NCBI RefSeq assembly: GCF_947179515.1
Contig: NC_067481.1
Coordinates: 91,264,598-91,328,597 of the forward strand
Length of the DNA stretch: 64,000 bases
Source of the DNA: Apodemus sylvaticus
Taxonomy: Eukaryota; Chordata; Mammalia; Rodentia; Muridae
Direction: 5' to 3'
The position numbers and the translations under genes are program-made. This document shows, one piece after another, positions 12,941-23,200 of the stretch (its first letter is position 1; every line of letters begins with the position of its first letter). The notes beneath the pieces were generated by a model. It was given only the letters and a program-made list of their open reading frames with translations, did no database searches and had not been told where the DNA came from.

Positions 12941-13124
12941 CATCTGCCCCAAGTGTCAAGTCTACCATCGCAAGGCCAAGAAGCCAGTTCTGGACCCATC
13001 TCACACCCTGCAGCTGTTGCCTCTTCTTCCAGGTGTAGTCACAGGGGTGAGCAGAGGCAGGAGATCACCAGGTATGTATCCTTTAAGAAAAGAAGTGTAA
13101 CAATGTAACAATGAAACAATGTAA

Positions 13125-13126
<2 letters not shown>

Positions 13127-13159
<33 letters not shown>
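13127..13159. repeat. (GT)n microsatellite
   Basis: Uninterrupted GT dinucleotide run of about 33 bases. It is preceded by a short degenerate repeat of 'aacaatg' units (13098-13125). Confidence 0.95.
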
Positions 13160-13161
<2 letters not shown>

Positions 13162-13259
13162 CTAATACACTCATGTACAAAGTCTCCCCATGGGGGTGTG
13201 TAATGGGGATGGCAGGGGAGAATGAGTCAACCTTCCTTGACAAGTGTCACACGGAAGCA

Positions 13260-13400
13260 GCACAGGCATTGGGATTCGGGAGATGCTATCTACACACACA
13301 TTTAGGTTTTCGGCTGTGGGGCTCTGGGTAAATCACTTCATTAGTCTGAGTCTGATTCTTGAGGTAAGAATCCTGCCTACTCAATGGTGTGGGTAGGTAT
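13260..13400 (+). repeat. MIR-like ancient SINE
   Basis: Contains 'gggctctgggtaaatcacttcattagtctgagtctgattcttgaggtaagaatcctgcctactcaatggtgtgggt'. This is a diverged version of the MIR core 'tgaccttgggcaagttacttaacctctctg ... tacctacctcatagggttg'. Confidence 0.45.
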
Positions 13401-16185
13401 GACGGCTAGAAATGTCCACGTTTGGGAAGTGGCTAGAGTGAGCCTAGCCTGTGGACGGCTGTGTTCAGGTCCCACCTCTCAGTCTCCCCTCAGCACCCTC
13501 ATTTCCCCTGGCCTGATGCTGGCCCTCCTACAGCAGGTAGGCAGCTCCTAACCCATCACATCCTCCAGAATTCTGTCATTCCAAGGATATCAGTTCCACC
13601 CTAGCTTCCAACCGCTGTCCTAATCCATCATAGATGCCAACCAACCTGGGTCATGCGCTCTGGCTTGCATGATGGCTCCTGGCTGCAGGGCATCTGAGGC
13701 TATTACAATGTGTATAGGGCTGTGGTGCATTTTCAAGGGTATCCATGGATAGGCTTAAGTGAGTCCTGGGCATGCTTGTCTGTGGTCTCATGGCATGGAT
13801 GTAGCCTGCAATTGCCTTCATTCCTGTTAGACCTGCTCTCACCCAGGACAGCCTGGCCCAATGCAAATTCAAAATGCCGTCTTTATGGTCTAAAATTCTG
13901 AAAACGTTCACAGCAGCCGCAGCAAAGGACAAAATCGAGGGTGGCGTTCCCCAGGCCTAAAGCACTGGCAGTCTGAAGCAGGCACTGCCCAGGGCCACTG
14001 TTAGAATTGATAGTCTGGATACATCAGCTTAGGGGAGGACAAGGAAACAGGAAATACTTCTGTAAAATTCCTGCCTCTACTCCAGCCCCCACCATCTAGA
14101 TTAGTCCCCTGCCTCGGCCAGAGATCCAATTACCACTCCTTTCAGAGCTTCATTCATCAGCGGGCTTAGGCAGAGCTTTTCTCTTTGTGCCCTAAAGCCT
14201 CAACCCGCAGCCCGGCCACTGTATAAACACCCCAGACAGGTGCCCCAGAGGACCCAGAAGCCTGCATCTGGCAAGCCTTGGCTCTGACTTTTGTCCTATG
14301 GCTTAGGAACTTGCTGGGGGCTGCCTGAGTCTCTGGATCCCAACCCTACGCTCCCCCCCTTGTCTAACTGGTACTTTGAGAGGGGCTTCGGTGACCACTT
14401 GGCATAAAGCTAAGGCATCGCTGCTGTCCCCAGTCACACTGCTTAATTCCACCTTTACTAGAGGTGAGATAAGCCACCATCTGGGAAATCCAGATGAGCA
14501 GGGGCCTAACAGTGCTTTCAATGCAAATAGAAGCCTAAATCAAAAGGCCTCTTCCGGGGTTAATAGAGTGATTTGGTTACAAGTTTTGAAGCATTTCACC
14601 ACAACCTCTGTCCCCAACAACCTGCCCTCAGTATTTGCATATGTTTTGAATGAAAATTGTCAGGAACATGCAAACTAGACAGCTAAATGCATCTTATCAG
14701 ATGGCTGTGGGAATCTTGGAGAGGACCAGATAAAAACTGGTAAGGCCTGAGGCCCTCAGGTGGGTCTGGGCTTCCAAGATAGCACCAACCTCAGCCAGGG
14801 CTGATAACTGGCCTTCTCCATTTCAACAGCCTCAGCTACTCAGAAAAACCACCTGCTGCAAACTCCATGGGCCCTGGAGAAAGATAAAGGAGTCTTTATG
14901 TCCCTCTGGTCTGGTTGAGGTCACCTGTAAGGAATAGGGTGAGAGTGCCCCTCCCTCGACCACAGGCTGATCAAGTGGGCCATTAATCATGACAGGCACA
15001 TGGGAGTCACTAAACAAGCTGTGTCTTCTTCCCTCAGGATTGGGCTCCTTCAGCTGTGCTTACAAATATTATCTGTCATGAGAGAAATTCTATATACTGA
15101 CTTTTTAAAAACATGTTCTCAAACATGTTTGTTTATCACATCGTAAATGTTACGTAAGTTCTTTGCAGGGAAAACAAATGCAAATACACAAAGGGAAAAA
15201 CAGTCAGAGAGCATGAACCCCACAACTCTACTGCCCAAAGGATTACCACAGTGAACTTTCCTCCGTCCTTCCATAGTCTCCTCTGTGCTCACACCCCGGG
15301 GGACTCTGCATCTGGACACTGAGCCCCCGCTTCCCCTTGCTACCATGTTCATGTTCCTTGGGATTTCTCAGAAGTGTGCCTGTGATTTGGGTATGCAGGA
15401 CCATCTCTCAGCTACTCCACTCTTAACCCCTAGAACTGACTGTTTCACACTCGGTTCTTGTAATCAGAGGCTCCCCTGATTCTGACATTTTGTAATGATT
15501 TCAATGAGGTGTTTCTTTAGTGGACTTTGCCAAGGACAATCTTGGGCAATCATTTGGTGTAAAGTAATCTGTACCGAAGAAAAAACTTCAAATTATTGAC
15601 ATTCAAAGATCCTTAACATATTCAAGGGTTAACAGAAAAGCCCAGAGAGTAGGCATGTGTTTTAGAGAACGACTCTCAGAGCACGGGTCTTGTGCCTGAC
15701 TTCCTGAAGTAGCCGGTAGCTTGACTTAGAGAAGTGTCCCCAGCACTTCAGAATGTGCTTGTCCTTATAATAATAAACATGACAGTGATGAATAGCAATG
15801 ACATCATCATGCTAACCATTAATTCAGCATCTCCTGAATATTGAGGCCTTGTACACATCCTGACAGCAGTAAGAATGCTAATCATGTTGAGGTAATGAGG
15901 TTAACTGAGGTGATGTATTCCTGAGATACAGGGAATATTGGCAGCAGAGAGCTATTATATCTGCCCCATTTCTTTTTCATAATCATCTCGTGGTAGGTGC
16001 TTTATTTCTGTAAGCACTTTATCTCTGAGAAACCTGTGAGGGACTCAGTGTGATCCAATATTACATAGGCCATAGCAACTGGTGTAGAATCTAGAATCTG
16101 AATTCTGCTCCCTGAGAGCCAACAGGAAATGGATCAAGACCGTTGCTGGATCCTAAGTTGAGGAGCACATCAACCTAGTTTTTCT
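13401..16185. other. Unique sequence with candidate regulatory sites
   Basis: No gene recognised. The stretch holds a perfect octamer ATTTGCAT at 14633-14640 and the p53-like element listed separately at 15109-15130. A diverged ancient SINE may lie near 15780-16060 but I cannot assign it. Confidence 0.4.
15109..15130. promoter_or_regulatory. Candidate p53-family response element
   Basis: Two consecutive decamers, AAACATGTTC (15109-15118) and AAACATGTTT (15121-15130), each fit the p53 half-site RRRCWWGYYY with the favoured CATG core. They are separated by 2 bp. The match to the full two-half-site consensus is perfect. Binding in vivo is inference. Confidence 0.5.
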
Positions 16186-16189
16186 TCTG

Positions 16190-16405
16190 TTTTAAAAATC
16201 CATTTTATGTGTAGGAATGTTTGCCAGCAGGTATATATGTTCACCACACACATGTCTGGTATCCGCAAAGGCCAGAAGAGTATCAAGTCCCTGGAACTTA
16301 CAGGTGGTTGTGAGCTATCACATGGGTGCTGTAAACTGTAAATTGAGTCCAGGTCCTCTGGAAGAGCAGCCAGTGCTCTTAACTACTGAGCCAACTCTCC
16401 AGCCC
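16190..16405 (-). repeat. B2/B3-family SINE, minus strand
   Basis: Reverse complement of the B2/B3 pattern. The plus strand ends '...gtcctctggaagagcagccagtgctcttaactactgagccaactctccagccc', the complement of the SINE's tRNA-like head. The upstream end is the T/A-rich tail side. Confidence 0.85.
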
Positions 16406-16591
16406 TCAGATTTTCTTCATAATGGCCACAATTCTTGCTAGTTTTGCTTCCATGGACACTTGCATCCTCCAAGTGTGGTTAGAGAGGAGGGTGCTCCCAT
16501 GTCGTTAGGTCTAGCTATGATTCTGCCTTCAATGGAGTAAGGCCATCAATACACTTTTGTTTTTAACCTTTCCCACATTCTTAGTGAGATG

Positions 16592-16850
16592 ACCTAGACC
16601 AGCGATTGACAACCTTTAGAGGTTAACCTTCAGGGTCCCCTCTTTAGGGTCAAATGGCCTATTCACAGGACTCACCTAAAACCATCAAAAACACAGAGAT
16701 TTACATTATGGTTCACAACAGTAGTGAAATTACAGTTACAAAGTAACAATAAAAATAATTTTATGGCTGGGGTCACCACAACATGAAGAACATCATTAAA
16801 GGGTTGCAACCCTTGCAACATTGGGAAGGATGAAAAACACTGGCCTAGAT
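16592..16850 (+). mobile_element. URR1-type hAT-Charlie DNA transposon with target-site duplication
   Basis: Non-autonomous element at 16600-16842. Terminal inverted repeats begin 'cagcgattgacaacc' and end 'ggatgaaaaacactg'. The body includes 'tttacattatggttcacaacagtag' and 'ggctggggtcaccacaacatgaag', typical of rodent URR1. The flanking octamers ACCTAGAC (16592-16599) and GCCTAGAT (16843-16850) are a decayed 8-bp target-site duplication, the size expected for hAT elements. Confidence 0.85.
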
Positions 16851-16986
16851 CCTAATACGTAAATATTTAAATAAATCACTTAGGTTCCATTCGTTTTAGC
16901 CAAAGTCTTTGAGGCAGATTTTTGAGAGAAGGAAAAGCCCCATTGGCTCAGAAGCAAAGGTTCTTCACACTTTAGGGTCAGTTTCT

Positions 16987-16993
16987 CTATCTG

Positions 16994-17041
<48 letters not shown>

Positions 17042-17081
17042 CCTATCTATCTATCTATCTCTATCTATCTATCTATCTCTC
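16987..17081. repeat. (TATC)n tetranucleotide microsatellite
   Basis: About 95 bases of CTAT/TATC repeats with a few interruptions (one ACCT and two shifts), followed by a C-run. Confidence 0.95.
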
Positions 17082-17084
17082 ACC

Positions 17085-18055
17085 CCCCCAGATGAATTAA
17101 AAATCTGTTCCCACTGTTCAGAAGGCACACCAAAGAAGGATAGTTCCCTAGGCTGCATTTGACCTGTGTGGCCCTTTAAGAATATTGAACAAACCATTAT
17201 CACTCAGAAAGCCGGGTTTTATACAGCTCTGCAGACTGCCTGCTTTCACATGGATAAGATCTGGACATATCCATAAACTTGGCCTATGTTTCAGCCATTT
17301 GTTAGCAGCCGTCTTCTATAGATGGACACAGGATTGTCACCAGACTCCCAATCCCCATAGTTCCCTGAAAGCTCTCTTACCTAACCCCCATTTGGCTTGG
17401 GACCAGATCTTCTAAATTAGCCAAGCCTTGGACTCCTTCTGTAAGGTCTTAAAGGTGCCTGAGTCATGCTATACCTCATAGCTCCAGACATCTCTAGTGA
17501 GTTCCCACACACACATGGAAGGTCTATATTACAACAGGACTCATCCCACTTCCCATTTGCCAGAGTGGAGAGTTCCAAGGTCGGAAACAGCTCATGGATC
17601 CAGGGCAGAACTCCCTGTGATACTGAGATATGTGTGTGGAGCTGAGAGTGAGCTTCACCTCTTGGTTCTAGGCTGCCTAGACTGAAGGCGAGGGGTGTAA
17701 CTCATTGGGAGAGTGTCTCTCCCTCTCCCAGGCATGAGTTCAGGTAAAAGACTGCCAGGTTGCCTCTTCTACAGGGGATCTAAGCTCTTAGGGCCATTTT
17801 GCACACAAATCACCTGGTTCCAAGAAGGCCATCAATCAATACTTGTCCTAGAGCAGACATTTAGCTTTGCTCCTATTTTTCATTTTTAATGAAGGAAGAA
17901 AAAGGGGAAGAGGAGGGACGGAAAAGAGAAAACAGAGAGGAAAGGCTTCTTGATTATAATTACAGTTTTTGCAACAGTAACATAATTTATATCTTAATAA
18001 TGTCTATAAAAAAACCTATCTACATCCCATTTGACAGTAAATAAGGTCTCTTTAA
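17085..18055. other. Unique sequence, possible ID-like fragment
   Basis: No gene. Bases 17690-17745 ('aggggtgtaactcattgggagagtgtctctccctctccc') resemble a decayed ID-type tRNA-derived SINE head. Bases 17885-17945 are purine-rich. Confidence 0.35.
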
Positions 18056-18104
18056 GCTTTGCCCATATGTACATAATAACTTTACTGTAAAAACAGATAA
18101 CTTC

Positions 18105-18365
18105 TGCTGCAAATCTGCTCAACAAATTGTGGCTTTGGTGGTGTGTCTAAGAAATCATTTGCCATGCCCAAATTCATATTGATTTTTTTCCTGTTATCCT
18201 ACAGAAGTTCTAACATTTCAGTGTTTTCTATCTATGATCAACTTTGAGCTAATTTTCTTTTTAGTGAAAAAATATAGCTTGTTTATCCAGTTTTTTTCAC
18301 CGCGTGAATATTTGATATTTCCAGCACCAGTTCTTTCCCCTGTTGTGATATTCTTAGTTTCCTAT
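18105..18365 (-). repeat. Ancient L1 fragment (ORF2 3' region), minus strand
   Basis: The plus strand reads 'tctaagaaatcatttgccatgccc', 'atctatgatcaactttgagctaattttc', 'gtttatccagtttttttcaccg' and 'ttccagcaccagtt'. This is the antisense phrase series of an old mammalian L1 ('gatccattttgagttaatttt ... tatccagttttcccagcacca'). It is unrelated in age to the young L1 downstream. Confidence 0.7.
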
Positions 18366-18394
18366 CAAAGACCCACTGATAATGCCATACAGTG

Positions 18395-18570
18395 GAAGAT
18401 TACCTGTGATCTCAGTACAGGGATCCACAAGCAAGAGGAATTCCTTAACAGCCTGAATTACATGGTGAAACCCTCTCTCAACAAACTAAAAGCTTGGGAT
18501 ATAGCTCAGTGTTAGAGTGTCTAACACATCCAAAGCCCTAGCTTCTGCCTCTGGTATGCAGACACATACG
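18395..18570 (+). repeat. B4 SINE (B1-like body plus ID-like part)
   Basis: A degenerate B1-like segment ('cctgtgatctcagtacaggg ... ggtgaaaccctctctcaac') is followed by an ID-like segment ('gcttgggatatagctcagtgttagagtgtctaacacatccaaagccctagc'). This composite order is characteristic of B4. A CA-rich tail continues to about 18605. Confidence 0.65.
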
Positions 18571-18800
18571 CATGCACACAGACACACACGCATGCACACA
18601 AACACTATAGTGAACTGTATGAGTCTGTTCCAATACTTTCTGTTTGCTCCTATTTCCTTCCTTTTGCCAGTGCCACAGATCATGATAGTTTTATGGGAGG
18701 AGTCGAAGTTAAATAAATGTCTTCTGACTTTGTTCTGCAATATTGTGCTGGAGCCTTTGGGTCTTTTACTTCTCCCTAGAGTCCACAAACAGAGCTAGCC

Positions 18801-18961
18801 TAGTACAGGTGCCTGCTTTGGGATCTGAACAGCCTGGGCAGCAGCACACTGTCTACAAGCAGTGCAGGAGGTAAGCTGTGCACCAGAGGCCAACTGGGAA
18901 GGGGCAGCTTGCACTGGTGAGTCCAGCACTGACAAGATAAACTAACACCAGTGAGATCTAG
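18801..18961 (+). promoter_or_regulatory. L1 5' UTR remnant
   Basis: About 160 bases lead directly into the ORF1 start ('...caccagtgagatctagATGGCAAAAGG'). The segment carries 'agcctgggcagcagcacactg' and 'agtgcaggaggtaagctgtgc', which I take as the ORF1-proximal, non-monomeric part of a murine L1 5' UTR. The sequence further upstream shows no monomer repeat. The 5' boundary is approximate. Confidence 0.6.
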
Positions 18962-20233
18962 ATGGCAAAAGGCAAACGCAGGAACGTCACTAACAGAAAT
19001 CAAGGCAATATGGCAACATCTGAACCCAATTCTCCTCTACCAACATGTCCTGGATACCCCATCACACCAGTAAAACAAGATTTGGATTTAAAATCACTGG
19101 TCATGATGCTGGTACAGGAACACATGAAGGTCATACATAAAGAAATTCAGGAGACAATGGATCAAAAGGTAGAAGCCCTTGCAAGGGAAACACAAAAATC
19201 ATTGAAAGAAATCCAGGAGAATACAAAAGCCAACAAGGAGGAAATGCAAAAAACACTTAAAGAAATACAGGAGAACTTTGCTCAACAGGCTGAGGTCATG
19301 AAAGACGAAACACAAAAATCTCTTAAAGAAATACAGGAGAACTTTGGTCAACAGGCTGAGCTCATGAAAGAGAAAACACAAAAATCTCTTAAAGAATTAC
19401 AGGAAAACACAAACATGCAAGTGAAGGAGCTAAGCAAAACCATCCAGGATCTAAAATCAGAAGTAGAAACAACTAAGAAAACTCAAAGGGAGACAACTTT
19501 GGAGATAGAAAGCCTTGGGAAGAAATCAGGGGACAGAGATACAAATATCAACAACAGAATACAAGAGATAGAAGAAAGAATCTCAGATGCTGAAGATTCC
19601 ATAGAAACCATGGACTCAACAGTTAAAGAAAATGCAAAATGCAAAAAGCTTGTAACCCAAAATATCCAGGAAATCCAGGACACAATGAGAAGACCAAACC
19701 TAAGGACTATAGGCATAGATGAGAGTGAAGATTTACAACTTAAAGGGCCAGCAAATATCTTCAATAAAATTATGGAAGAAAACTTCCCTAACCTAAAGAG
19801 AGAGATGCCCATGAATATACAAGAAGCCTACAGAACTCCAAACAGACTGGACCAGAACAGAAATACTTCCCGTCACATAATAATCAAAACACCAAATGTT
19901 CTAAACAAAGAAAGAATACTAAAGGCAGTAAGAGAAAAAGGCCAAGTAACATATAAAGGAAGACCTATCAGAATCACAGCAGACTTTTCACCTGAGACTA
20001 TGAAGGCTAGAAGGTCCTGGGCAGATCTCATGCAGACTCTAAGAGAACACAAATGCCAACCAAAACTACTATATCCAGCAAAACTCTCAATCACCATAGA
20101 TGGAGAAACTAAGATATTTCATGACAAAACCAAGTTTACCCAATATCTATCCACAAACCCGGCCCTAAAAAGGATAATAGGAGGACAACACCAATACAAG
20201 GAGGGAAACTTCACCCTGGAAAAAGCAAGATAG
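18962..20233 (+). CDS. LINE-1 ORF1 protein (423 aa), expanded coiled coil
   Basis: Encodes the L1 RNA-binding nucleic-acid chaperone. ORF1 proteins form trimers that coat L1 RNA in cytoplasmic ribonucleoprotein particles. The ATG starts the typical MAKGKR basic leader. Residues about 50-230 form a Lys/Glu/Gln-rich coiled coil. Within it, residues 78-161 hold four tandem units (18, 22, 22 and 22 residues), each starting QK-[ST]-LKE-[IL]-QEN; the central two (19247-19312, 19313-19378) are nearly identical 66-bp repeats. The RNA-recognition domain starts near residue 242 (MRRPNLRTIGID). The C-terminal domain includes REKGQVTYKGRPIRIT, then DFSPETMKARRSW from residue 341, then REHKCQPKLLYPAKLSI. 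At 423 residues it exceeds the mouse A-type protein (357) by 66, equal to three 22-residue units. No stop or frameshift. Confidence 0.96.
   Translation: MAKGKRRNVTNRNQGNMATSEPNSPLPTCPGYPITPVKQDLDLKSLVMMLVQEHMKVIHKEIQETMDQKVEALARETQKSLKEIQENTKANKEEMQKTLKEIQENFAQQAEVMKDETQKSLKEIQENFGQQAELMKEKTQKSLKELQENTNMQVKELSKTIQDLKSEVETTKKTQRETTLEIESLGKKSGDRDTNINNRIQEIEERISDAEDSIETMDSTVKENAKCKKLVTQNIQEIQDTMRRPNLRTIGIDESEDLQLKGPANIFNKIMEENFPNLKREMPMNIQEAYRTPNRLDQNRNTSRHIIIKTPNVLNKERILKAVREKGQVTYKGRPIRITADFSPETMKARRSWADLMQTLREHKCQPKLLYPAKLSITIDGETKIFHDKTKFTQYLSTNPALKRIIGGQHQYKEGNFTLEKAR
19193..19444 (+). repeat. In-frame 66-bp tandem repeats inside ORF1
   Basis: Unit starts are at 19193 (54 bp), 19247, 19313 and 19379 (66 bp each). 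Each unit begins 'caaaaa' plus a Leu-Lys-Glu-Ile/Leu-Gln-Glu-Asn coding core. The second and third units are the closest pair and the last is the most diverged. This is the known length-polymorphic region of rodent L1 ORF1, here expanded. Confidence 0.9.
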
Positions 20234-20292
20234 TAACCTTTCATCAAACCCAAAAGAAGTTAAGCATTCAAATTTAAAAAATAACGTCAAAA

Positions 20293-23200
20293 ATGATAGG
20301 AAGTAACAATCACTATTCCTTAATATCTCTTAACATCAATGGACTTAATGCCCCAATAAAAAGACACAGACTAACTGAATGGATACGTAAACAGGACCCT
20401 ACATTTTGCTGCTTACAGGAAACACACCTCAGGGTCAAAGACAAACACTACCTTAGAGTAAAAGGCTGGAAGACAATTTTACAAGCAAATGGTCTCAGGA
20501 AACAAGCTGGAGTAGCCATTTTAATATCAGAGAAAATTGACTTTCAACCCAAAGTCATCAAAAGAGACCCTGAGGGACACTTCTTGCTGGTCAAAGGAAA
20601 AATACAAAAAGAAGAACTGACAATCCTGAACATCTATGCCCCAAATGTAAGGGCACCCTCTTTTGTAAAAGAAACTTTATTAAAACTAAAAGCACACATT
20701 GCACCTAACACAATAATTGTGGGTGACTTCAACACTGCACTTTCCTCAATGGACCGATCAGGAAAACAGAAACTAAACAGGGACACAATGAAACTAATTG
20801 AAGCTTTGGACCAATTAGATTTAACAGATATATATAGAACATTCTATCCTAAAACAAAAGAATATACCTTTTTCTCAGCACCTCATGGTACCTTCTCCAA
20901 AATCGACCATATAATTGGTCACAAGACAGACCTCAACAAATATAAGAAGATCGAACTAATCCCATGCCTCCTATCTGATCACTATGGAGTAAAAGTGGTC
21001 TTCAATAGCAACAGAAACAACAGAAAGCCCACATACACATGGAAACTGAACAATACTCTACTCAATGATACCTTGGTCAAGGAAGAAATAAAGAAAGAAA
21101 TTAAAGACTTTTTAGAACACAATGAAAATGAAAACACAACTTACCCAAATCTATGGGACACAATGAAAGCAGTGCTAAGAGGAAAACTCATAGCCCTGAG
21201 TGCCTCCAAAAAGAAAATGGAGAGAGCATACATTACCAGCTTAATGACACACCTGAAAGCCCTGGAACAAAAAGAAGCTATTTCGCCCAGGAGGAGTAGA
21301 AGGCAGGAAATCATCAAACTCAGGGCCGAAATCAATCAAGTAGAAACAAAGAGAACCATACAAAAAATCAACAATACCAGGAGCTGGTTCTTTGAGAAAA
21401 TCAACAAGATAGATAAACCCTTAGCCAGAATGACCAAAGGGCACAGAGAAAGTATCCAAATTAACAAACTTAGAAATGAAAAGGGAGATATAACAACGGA
21501 AACTGAGGAAATCCAAAAAATCATCAGATCCTACTACAAGAGCCTATACTCAACACAACTGGAGAATCTGGAGGAAATGGACAATTTCCTTGACAGATAC
21601 CAAATACCAAAATTAAATCAGGACCAACTAGACCATCTAAACAGTCCCATAATGCCTAAAGAAATAGAAGGAGTCATAGAAAGTCTTCCAACCAAAAAAA
21701 GCTCAGGACCAGATGGCTTCAGTGCAGAATTCTACCAAACCTTCAAAGAAGAGTTAACACCAATACTCTTCAAACTATTCCACAAAATAGAAACAGAAGG
21801 AACACTACCCAATTCCTTCTACGAAGCCACAATTACGCTGATACCAAAGCCACACAAAGATCCAACAAAGAAAGAGAACTTCAGACCAATTTCCCTTATG
21901 AACATCGATGCAAAAATACTCAATAAAATTCTTGCCAACCGAATCCAAGAACACATCAAAACGATCATCCACCATGATCAAGTAGGCTTTATCCCAGGAA
22001 TGCAGGGTTGGTTCAATATACGGAAATCCATCAATACAATCCACTACATAAACAAACTCAAAGAACAAAACCACATGGTCATTTCATTGGATGCTGAAAA
22101 AGCATTTGACAAAATTCAGCATCCCTTCATGCTTAAAGTCTTGGAGAGAACAGGAATTCAAGGCCCATACCTAAACATAGTAAAAGCAATATACAGCAAA
22201 CCGGTAGCCAGCATCAAACTAAATGGAGAGAAACTTGAAGCAATCCCACTGAAATCAGGGACCAGACAAGGCTGCCCCCTTTCTCCTTATCTTTTCAATA
22301 TTGTACTTGAGGTACTAGCTCGGGCAATTCGACAACATAAGGAGGTCAAAGGGATACAAATTGGAAAGGAAGAAGTCAAACTATCATTATTTGCAGACGA
22401 CATGATCGTCTACCTAAGTGACCCAAAGAACTCCACTAGAGAGCTCCTACAGCTGATAAACAACTTCAGCAAAGTGGCAGGTTATAAAGTCAACTCAAGC
22501 AAATCAGTGGCCTTCCTATACTCAAAGGATAAGCAGGCTGAGAAAGAAATTAGGGAAATGACCCCCTTCACAATAGCCACAAACAGTATAAAGTATCTTG
22601 GGGTGACTCTTACCAAACATGTGAAAGATCTGTTTGACAAGAACTTCAAGACTCTGAAGAAGGAAATGGAAGAAGACCTCAAAAAATGGGAAAACCTCCC
22701 ATGCTCATGGATCGGCAGAATCAATATAGTTAAAATGGCCATTTTGCCTAAAGCACTATACAGATTCAATGCAATACCCATCAAAATCCCAACTCAATTC
22801 TTCACAGAGTTAGAAAGAGCAATTATCAAATTCATCTGGAACAACAAAAAACCCAGGATAGCTAAAACTATTCTCAGCAACAAAAGGAAATCTGGGGGAA
22901 TCAGTATCCCTGACCTCAAGCAATACTACAGAGCAATAGTGTTAAAAACTGCATGGTATTGGTACAGTGACAGACAGGAGGATCAATGGAACAGGATTGA
23001 AGATCCAGAAATGAACCCACACACCTATGGCCACTTGATCCTCGACAAAGAGGCTGAAAACATCCAATGGAAAAAAGATAGCCTTTTCAACAAATGGTGC
23101 TGGTTCAACTGGAGGTCAGCATGCAGAAGAATGCGAATTGATCCATCCTTGTCTCCTTGTACTAAGCTCAAATCCAAATGGATCAAGGACCTCTACATAA

